Of a stretch of DNA of 64,000 nt, positions 57,699-64,000 are shown piece by piece. The stretch is from Thalassotalea insulae. Lineage in GTDB: Bacteria > Pseudomonadota > Gammaproteobacteria > Enterobacterales > Alteromonadaceae. How positions within the stretch are numbered: the first letter of the stretch is position 1; each line of letters starts with the position of its first letter. Both the position numbers and the translations under genes were made by a program. Location of the stretch: NCBI RefSeq assembly GCF_030161395.1, contig NZ_BSST01000001.1:1-64000 (forward strand), in the 5' to 3' direction. The notes beneath the pieces were generated by a model that was not told where the DNA came from, did no database searches, and saw only the letters and a program-made list of their open reading frames with translations.

Positions 57699-60155
57699 TT
57701 AAAACAATGATTGCTGTTGATCAACAATCGCCGTAAACGACTCATTAATAAAAGGCAAAATGGCATCTGCAACAGTAGCTATCTGTTTATCAATATATAA
57801 CTGATAATCCAATGGCGCGGTAACATAGCCCTTGGCCTGTGGCCCTGCTGTAGTTAAATAATATTCAATCCAGCCTTTACCCTGAAATTTTAACGGTTTG
57901 CCTTGTTGTTGATTAATAGCATCAGCTGCGCGCGCTGCTTTAATATGCGGCGGCACATTTTTCACATACTCACTGAGTCGTTTACGAATCCGTTTACGGT
58001 ATACGAGTAAATCATCCAATTTACCGTCATAAGTATCTTGCACCACTTGCATAACATACTCTTTGACTGGTTCCTGGTTAAAGACTTTTAAATACAGACT
58101 ACGTTGAAAGGTTTTTGCTAATTCGGTCCAGTCAGTTCTAACACTTTCCAGTCCTTTAAATATAATTTGAGTATCACCATTTTCCCGCACTAAACCTGCG
58201 TAACGCTTTTTGGTACCAACATCTAGCCCGCGAATTGTCGGCATAAAAAACTGACTAAAATGAGTTTCAAATTCAATTTCTAGCTCACTTTTAATATGAA
58301 ATTCCGCCTCTAATTTTTGTTGCCACTGGCTATTGATAAATTCAGCCAATGATGCTCCAAGCGCTCGGCTTTGCTCGGCGCTTTTATCATTACCGACATG
58401 AACAAATATCGAATCAGTATCACCATAAATCACCCGATAACCTTTCGCTTCAATCCAGACTTGCGTCTGCTTTAATAATTGATGGCCACGTTTAGTAATA
58501 GAGCCAGACAAACGAGGATCGAAAAATCGGCAGCCGGTCGAGCCCAAGACACCGTAAAAGGAATTCATAATAATCTTAATTGCCTGCGATAACGCCGCAT
58601 TGTTTTCTTGCTTTGCTTTATCCCGCTCTTGCCACAGATCTTTAATGATCTGAGGTAAAAAATGCTTATCACGTGAAAAATACGCACCATCAAAACCTTC
58701 AATAGCATCTTCTGGTGCTTTTAACCCCTCGATCATTCCCATAGGGTCAATATTAAATGAGCGAATAATACTGGGATATAGGCTCTTAAAATCCAACACC
58801 AGTACATTTTGATAAAGCCCAGGAATAGAATCCATGACATAGCCACCTGGCGAGACTAAACCTTTTAAACCATCACCAAGGTTAGGCGCGACATAACCTG
58901 CACGATGCAACTTAGGTAAATAGAGATTAGTAAAGGCTGCGACTGAACCGCCGATACGATCTAAAGTCAGCCCGGTTAATTGCGCCCGTAACATCGCAAA
59001 TTCCAGTAATTGCGTTTTTTCAAAAATCTGTGTCACTAAACGGCAGTCTTCCAGGTTATAAGCTGCAAGCGCTAATTTATCATGATGAAAATTGTCGGTG
59101 ATCTCCTGCACCCGGTTATCAACATCTTCAACTTTCTTCCCTCTAGCCAGCAATTCAGTGGCGACATAATCGAGTGAGAAGCTTGGAAAGTTATAAGTGG
59201 CGGTTTTTAGCAAATCGATACCATCAAGCACTACCCGACCTGCGATATCTATATATTGCTGGCCACTATTATTATTTTTCCGCCATCTAGGCGCTTTACC
59301 GTCACGACCGATTGAAAAAAGTAATTGATACAAATCACAACGTTTTTGCAATACATTAAAATCAAACTGTACGACATTCCAGCCGATAACCACATCCGGG
59401 TCGTGTTGCTTAAACCAGTCAATTAATGCGACAAGCAAAGCCTTTTCATCCTCAAGCCATCTAATGCATGGCGCAATTTGTTGCCGCTCGATTAATGGCA
59501 ACTTACTCTTAGTGTTTGAATTGTCACCTATCATCAACACTTGCGTTAATGACTTACCATTTAGCGCATGGGAATATAAACCGATAGAGTAAAGCTCACC
59601 CTGCATCGAACATTCAATATCCAGTGATACCATGTCCAATAAAAAGCCACTGTCTATTTGTGTTTTAGGGATCGGCCGACATTGTTGGGCATAAATACGA
59701 GGGGCTGCGTGACTGGAAGTATTTTCAGCCATGATTGCCTGTTCACTGACATTAAACTGGCAATGGGCGGTGACAAAACGTTCCATCAAAAAACGATCTT
59801 CCGGTCGAAAATCATCTTCATAACATTTGATGCGATAACTCGCTAAGATTTCTTTTGCACGATAATAATCGCGCATCGAACGAAAATAGATAGCGCAAAC
59901 TGATTGCTGATTAAAGGTTTTTAACGCCAATGGCGTTATTTTCTCATAACTGATGGCATGATCATTTAGATATTGCGTTACCTGCTGTTGTAGAGTTGCT
60001 TCAACAAAAAACACCGTCGATTGCTGCGTAACTAAAACATTGGCCGGCCCCTGCTCGGTCTTTAGCCAATAAGACAGGCAAATCCCCTGCTGAGTATCAA
60101 AAGCCTGGCGCGTCAGTAAAAAGCCTGACAATAATTTATCTGCAGGAATTTCCAT
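57699..60155 (-). CDS. polB: DNA polymerase II
   Basis: 818 aa family B polymerase, slightly longer than the E. coli enzyme. The 3'-5' exonuclease part has LDIECS, VVIGWNVVQFDF and YNLEDCRL. The polymerase part has DFKSLYPSIIRSF (motif A), KIIMNSFYGVLGS (motif B) and YGDTDSIF (motif C), all with their catalytic acids. It acts in translesion synthesis and replication restart and is SOS-induced in E. coli; I see no clear LexA box in front of it here. Confidence 0.94.
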   Translation of the reverse strand: MEIPADKLLSGFLLTRQAFDTQQGICLSYWLKTEQGPANVLVTQQSTVFFVEATLQQQVTQYLNDHAISYEKITPLALKTFNQQSVCAIYFRSMRDYYRAKEILASYRIKCYEDDFRPEDRFLMERFVTAHCQFNVSEQAIMAENTSSHAAPRIYAQQCRPIPKTQIDSGFLLDMVSLDIECSMQGELYSIGLYSHALNGKSLTQVLMIGDNSNTKSKLPLIERQQIAPCIRWLEDEKALLVALIDWFKQHDPDVVIGWNVVQFDFNVLQKRCDLYQLLFSIGRDGKAPRWRKNNNSGQQYIDIAGRVVLDGIDLLKTATYNFPSFSLDYVATELLARGKKVEDVDNRVQEITDNFHHDKLALAAYNLEDCRLVTQIFEKTQLLEFAMLRAQLTGLTLDRIGGSVAAFTNLYLPKLHRAGYVAPNLGDGLKGLVSPGGYVMDSIPGLYQNVLVLDFKSLYPSIIRSFNIDPMGMIEGLKAPEDAIEGFDGAYFSRDKHFLPQIIKDLWQERDKAKQENNAALSQAIKIIMNSFYGVLGSTGCRFFDPRLSGSITKRGHQLLKQTQVWIEAKGYRVIYGDTDSIFVHVGNDKSAEQSRALGASLAEFINSQWQQKLEAEFHIKSELEIEFETHFSQFFMPTIRGLDVGTKKRYAGLVRENGDTQIIFKGLESVRTDWTELAKTFQRSLYLKVFNQEPVKEYVMQVVQDTYDGKLDDLLVYRKRIRKRLSEYVKNVPPHIKAARAADAINQQQGKPLKFQGKGWIEYYLTTAGPQAKGYVTAPLDYQLYIDKQIATVADAILPFINESFTAIVDQQQSLF

Positions 60156-60207
60156 TTAAAGGTTCTAATACCAATTGAAATAACGATTTAACCCATTCAG
60201 AGCTATG

Positions 60208-60289
60208 TCAGGGAAATTAGAACAAAACAAATTGATGCCGTTGTAGTTACTCTCTAACAACACAATTTGTACAGTTATCATTTTCCTGA
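60208..60289. repeat. Palindromic intergenic element (REP/MITE-like)
   Basis: 82 bases that fold into one imperfect hairpin: TCAGG/CCTGA ends, an ACAAATTG/CAATTTGT inner stem and a GTTGT/ACAAC top. Such units are often multicopy and mobilised by a partner transposase, but only one copy is visible here. Confidence 0.45.
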
Positions 60290-60523
60290 CAAACTCCCAA
60301 AAGGCGAGTTTAAAAGGCTTATATGCAGCGTTACTGATTTTGATAAGGTTATTACATGGATGTAATATATTAGGGTAACGCAGGAGCAGTTACCGAGAAT
60401 AACCATTATCTGCAATCAAAGCCTTGCCTACATCAATGTAGGTACTTAGGTTTTGCCTATAATATAAAACCTGTGCCTATATGCCGTTTAATTCTCGCTC
60501 AATGATCAAAAATTTAATTCAGT

Positions 60524-60532
60524 TGCTATAAT
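60524..60532 (+). promoter_or_regulatory. Extended -10 promoter candidate for dinG
   Basis: TGCTATAAT is a perfect extended -10 box. The -35 region is weak, which is tolerated with this box. It would give a leader of about 95 bases. Confidence 0.45.
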
Positions 60533-60633
60533 TAGCCACCACAAACTGTTAATATATACAGCATTGTAAAATAAAAGCTGAGCAAAGGAAACCGAGCTTA
60601 GTCGAGCTAAAGGAATAATTTCCGCTACTACTT

Positions 60634-62748
60634 ATGCTATCCGATAAAATAAAACAGGCGATTCGCAGCGCCTACAAGGCAATTGGCGAGAACCTAAGCA
60701 ACTTTAATCCAAGAAAACAGCAAACCTTTCTCATTGCGGAAATAGCTAAAACCTTAGCGGGTGATTATGACAAAACCCGTAAAATCATTGCTATCGAAGC
60801 TGGCACTGGTACCGGTAAGTCCTTAGCTTATTCATTAGGCGCGATCCCTTTAGCACTGACACGACAAAAAACCGTCTGTATTTCTACCGCGACGGTGGCA
60901 TTACAAGAACAATTAGTTGATAAAGACTTACCGTTTTTAAAAAAACATGCGGGCTTAGATTTTAATTTTGCGTTAGTTAAAGGACGCCAACGTTACGTCT
61001 GTCGACAAAAACTCAAACAAGCAGTGAGCCAGGAAGAAAATCCTCAAGCAGGTTTTACCTTTGCCGAAAAACCGAGTGAATATGAGCTTAAGTTATTAAA
61101 AAATCTCAATCAGGCGTTAGCAGAAAACCGCTGGCAAGGCGATCGTGACTCCTGGGCCGACCCGATTCCTCAGCACATCTGGCAGTCAATTCAATCAGAT
61201 AAACATAGCTGCATCAAAGGACAGAATGAACATAATCATTGTCCATTTCATCAGGCAAGAGAGGCCATGGAACAATGTCAGGTATTGGTGATTAACCATA
61301 GTTTACTGCTTGCCGATTTAGAACTCGGTGGTGGGAAAATTTTACCCGCGCCAGAAGATACATTTTACGTTATCGATGAGGCACATCATCTGCCAAAGGT
61401 TACGCGTGACCATTCAAGCGCAAGTGTTACCTTAAAGGGAGCCCTAGACTGGCTTGAAAAAACCAAAGAGTTAGGCGATAAAATGGCAAAATTGATCAAA
61501 TCGAATTCAGCTATCTCACCATCACTGAAACTCGCCGATGATTGTCAGGAGTTAATCGCAGAATTACAAAAAGTATTGCGTTTTATCGACAATAATCAGG
61601 CATTATATTTCACGCCAGCAAACAAAAATAACTCAACATTTACTAATGATAATGATTCGGCACTTTTTCGTTTTGAAAATGGCGTAGTCCCCAAACTGAT
61701 CAAGCAACAAGCAGAAGACCTGACAGAATTAAGTAAGAAATGTTTAAGCCATAGTAACAAACTCTATAACCTGTTGGTGGAATCGGTAAAAGATGGAGAC
61801 AGTCAAAGTTACCTTGCTGAGCCGTTACTGGCAGAATCAGGTTTTATTATTCAGCGACTGGAAAATTTTAACGCCCTATGGGCAATGTATGCCAAAACCG
61901 ACAGTGAAAAATCTGCTCCATTGGCACGCTGGTTAGAAAAAATCAGCGGCAAACGCCAGGATTATTTATTATCGGCATCACCAATCGAGGTCGGCTTTAC
62001 TCTAGAAGATATGTTGTGGTCAAAATGTGAAGGCGCGGTGTTATGTTCTGCGACCATTTTAGCGTTAAATTCGTTTGATTATTTTCGTCGTCAGGTTGGA
62101 CTAGCAACCAACGATGGCACCCAATATCAAAAAGTAGACTCACCATTTGATTATCAAAGCAATGCGCAATTAGTCATTGCTAAGATGACTAATGAACCCA
62201 GTAGTCCACAATTTACTGACGAATTAATTAAACAATTACCCGCATTAATTAAGCAAGACAAGGCGACCCTGGTATTGTTTTCTTCCTATTGGCAAATGGA
62301 ACAAGTGGCAAAAGCGCTTAGAGAGCAACATCAGGTGCAAATTCAGGTTCAGGGTGAACAAGCAAGACAGCACATTATCGACACCCATAAAAAGCGCTGT
62401 GATAACGATGTCGCCAGCGTTATTTTTGGCACCCAAAGTTTTTCTGAAGGGCTAGATTTACCTGGGAAATATTTAACTAATTTGATTATTACCAAGTTGC
62501 CTTTCTCAGTGCCGACTTCCCCAGTAGAAGAAGCTCAAGCTGAATATATTAGCGCCAAAGGCGGTAACCCGTTTATGTCGATATCGGTGCCAGATGCGTC
62601 AAAAAAATTGATCCAGGCTACCGGCCGGTTATTAAGAAATGAACAAGACACTGGCGTGATCACCATCATGGATAAACGTCTACTGACCAAGCGCTACGGC
62701 AAAGAATTACTCGCGTCTTTACCACCTTATAAAATCATCAAAGCTTAA
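60634..62748 (+). CDS. dinG: ATP-dependent DNA helicase DinG
   Basis: 704 aa XPD-like 5'-3' helicase that unwinds R-loops, forks and G-quadruplex-like structures. Walker A is AGTGTGKS (56-63) and the DEAH box is at 248-251. The four cysteines of the iron-sulfur cluster are C123, C193, C203 and C215, with the spacing expected for DinG. The C-terminal helicase motifs FSEGLDLPG and QATGRLLRNEQD are present. Confidence 0.92.
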   Translation: MLSDKIKQAIRSAYKAIGENLSNFNPRKQQTFLIAEIAKTLAGDYDKTRKIIAIEAGTGTGKSLAYSLGAIPLALTRQKTVCISTATVALQEQLVDKDLPFLKKHAGLDFNFALVKGRQRYVCRQKLKQAVSQEENPQAGFTFAEKPSEYELKLLKNLNQALAENRWQGDRDSWADPIPQHIWQSIQSDKHSCIKGQNEHNHCPFHQAREAMEQCQVLVINHSLLLADLELGGGKILPAPEDTFYVIDEAHHLPKVTRDHSSASVTLKGALDWLEKTKELGDKMAKLIKSNSAISPSLKLADDCQELIAELQKVLRFIDNNQALYFTPANKNNSTFTNDNDSALFRFENGVVPKLIKQQAEDLTELSKKCLSHSNKLYNLLVESVKDGDSQSYLAEPLLAESGFIIQRLENFNALWAMYAKTDSEKSAPLARWLEKISGKRQDYLLSASPIEVGFTLEDMLWSKCEGAVLCSATILALNSFDYFRRQVGLATNDGTQYQKVDSPFDYQSNAQLVIAKMTNEPSSPQFTDELIKQLPALIKQDKATLVLFSSYWQMEQVAKALREQHQVQIQVQGEQARQHIIDTHKKRCDNDVASVIFGTQSFSEGLDLPGKYLTNLIITKLPFSVPTSPVEEAQAEYISAKGGNPFMSISVPDASKKLIQATGRLLRNEQDTGVITIMDKRLLTKRYGKELLASLPPYKIIKA

Positions 62749-63443
62749 TGGTTTAATATTGGAAAATCGGCCTCGGCCGCTAGTTTGGCTTCCAATAACG
62801 CTTGTTGTAGCTGAAGCAAAATGGTCGATTTACTTTTGTGAAGATAATGAAAAGCATCAAATGACTTTAGTACCACACGTTGATACTGATTATTATCTAA
62901 ATCCGAGTAATTACCATAACCTTTAACATCTATCGATAAGATATAATTAAGTCGTGACGCCTGAAGCATCTTGCTGATCTGACTATCTCGTGGTACTTGG
63001 TAACTGCTAGCCTTCTTATCTACCATAAATTGAGCAGACGCAATACTACCGCTTATCGTACCAATTAGGTTATGTTTATCATCTAATGCCTCTTTGGAAC
63101 AAGGCATAGACAATTGACAATAAAGTACCAAATCCCCGTGACCCAACGCCACCGGCACCCTAATATAATCGGGCAAAGACTGCTCAATTAATTCCGCTCT
63201 CACTAACACAGCGTCAACATTGCCACTATTAGCTTCACTGATGCCGCGCATCGGTGGGTATTCTTGAAATTTTACGTTAAAACCAATATTTGTATAGGCT
63301 TGATGGACAACATCTTTGACCCAGCTAATGATCGGATTATCCGGCAAGGCACTGATCACTATCACGTTGTCTTTGTTTATTGGACTTGCATAACTCAACG
63401 GAAGCAATGGCAATGTTATTAACAACAAACATATTCTAAGCAT
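62745..63443 (-). CDS. Periplasmic solute-binding protein, amino-acid type
   Basis: 232 aa with a signal peptide (about residues 1-17, ending LSYA). The opening DNVIVISALPDNPIISWVKDVVHQAY and later GFNVKFQEYPPMRGISEANSGNVDAVLVR are typical of family 3 extracellular solute-binding proteins (TransP type). No permease or ATPase is adjacent, so it may act alone or feed a sensor. It overlaps the dinG end by four bases, on the opposite strand. Confidence 0.78.
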   Translation of the reverse strand: MLRICLLLITLPLLPLSYASPINKDNVIVISALPDNPIISWVKDVVHQAYTNIGFNVKFQEYPPMRGISEANSGNVDAVLVRAELIEQSLPDYIRVPVALGHGDLVLYCQLSMPCSKEALDDKHNLIGTISGSIASAQFMVDKKASSYQVPRDSQISKMLQASRLNYILSIDVKGYGNYSDLDNNQYQRVVLKSFDAFHYLHKSKSTILLQLQQALLEAKLAAEADFPILNH

Positions 63444-63499
63444 ATTATTTTTCTAATTTTTATCTTTAGTTTTATTGTAGTAAAACACCCCTATGTTAG

Positions 63500-64000
63500 C
63501 TAAAAAGAACGATTAATAGTTTTACTATCGCCAACGGTTGAAAAATATTGATACTGACCACTTTTTAGCTGGTTAGGCACTTTCATCGGTACATGAATGC
63601 CAACATTACTATCGGCTGAAATAATGTCTGTTAAAATATCACGCCCTTCTGCGGAAAAGAAAAACCAGTATGGGGGAAAGTTGATATCAATTGTATGTTG
63701 TCGCCAATGCTGACGATAAGGCAGATAATGTTGAACATCCGGATCTGCATCTCCCATATGCATCACGCTGACATTATCGTTTAACACCACCTGAAACAAA
63801 ATATTTTCAACGTCAGCACGACTGGGCCACCCGGCATGTGGAATACGGATAGCTGATACCGCTAACCCTGCACTTTTTTGTTGCCAGACATCGTCCCCCA
63901 ATTGCAAATCAACCGCTATCATACGTGATGGCGCAATTGATAATTGCTGTTCAGCCATATACTGAGTTAACTGAGTAATAGCTTGTTGTGAGGCATATAA
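63500..64000 (-). CDS. Metallo-beta-lactamase-fold hydrolase-like protein, partial
   Basis: Only the last 166 residues are visible; the frame stays open to the window edge, so the start and the metal-binding H-x-H-x-D-H should lie outside. The visible part has VSVMHMGDADPDVQHYLPYR, FPPYWFF and NVGIHVP, which resembles the C-terminal region of UlaG-like or beta-lactamase-fold hydrolases. The exact subfamily is uncertain. Confidence 0.6.
   Translation of the reverse strand, partial: LYASQQAITQLTQYMAEQQLSIAPSRMIAVDLQLGDDVWQQKSAGLAVSAIRIPHAGWPSRADVENILFQVVLNDNVSVMHMGDADPDVQHYLPYRQHWRQHTIDINFPPYWFFFSAEGRDILTDIISADSNVGIHVPMKVPNQLKSGQYQYFSTVGDSKTINRSF

Larger units (their letters stand above)
60156..60633. 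other. Intergenic region with palindromic repeats
   Basis: 478 bases between the divergent polB and dinG genes. It contains the long palindrome listed next, a perfect ATTACAT-GG-ATGTAAT palindrome (60351-60366), a CTACAT-CA-ATGTAG palindrome near 60431 and a dinG promoter candidate. Confidence 0.55.

Overview
The window is mostly one very large integron gene-cassette array (about 1-49,260), followed by ordinary chromosome (49,260-64,000). The host looks like an AT-rich marine gammaproteobacterium, most likely Alteromonadales (Colwelliaceae-like). I infer this from the sedentary VCR-like array and from the flank (polB, dinG, metC, GGDEF and HD-GYP proteins); no rRNA or other phylogenetic marker is present.

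Array. I count 81 attC sites of about 87-100 bp. On the + strand each reads TAACGCC...CTTGTTA; in cassette orientation (minus strand) each begins TAACAAG and ends GGCGTTA. Between them lie 69 minus-strand cassette genes, nearly all one per cassette, plus 14 gene-less cassettes in four repeated families. Many genes take their TAA stop from the attC itself. Products are mainly small membrane proteins, lipoproteins and exported proteins of unknown function. Recognisable ones are two serine beta-lactamase-like hydrolases, an alpha/beta hydrolase, a GFA-family protein, an Imm53 immunity protein, SUKH-, DUF2750-, DUF4279- and DUF3592-like proteins, a mini-FliF-like membrane protein, a phosphoribosyltransferase-TOPRIM fusion and a class III nucleotide-cyclase-like protein. 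The cassette 5' side, where attI and intI normally sit, faces right and ends near 49,260. No intI gene is present there or anywhere in the window.

Mobile elements. Five copies of one 1,211-bp IS110-group element (7250, 10790, 19153, 26799, 36551) each sit in the same orientation at the CTTGT/TA end of an attC. The 227-bp leader before the DEDD transposase folds by eye into a bridge-RNA layout: a 5' hairpin, a target loop and a donor loop. The target loop carries ATAACAAG, the exact complement of the conserved attC end CTTGTTAT, and ATTGGC, which equals the left flank of two occupied sites. The donor loop carries ATAGTCA, equal to the element's right end. This appears to be an RNA-guided transposon specialised on integron recombination sites. 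Comparison of the copies also suggests that recombination between them has re-paired attC sites with different cassette genes.

Right flank. A decayed GNAT gene lies at the array border. Next come a GGDEF diguanylate cyclase and a divergent HD-GYP protein, an exported DUF4932-like protein, a truncated sialidase-like fragment overlapping a MoaD/ThiS-like protein, a polysaccharide deacetylase, metC (with a candidate MetJ operator and a terminator), polB, dinG, a periplasmic solute-binding protein and the C-terminal part of a metallo-hydrolase-like gene that runs off the edge.
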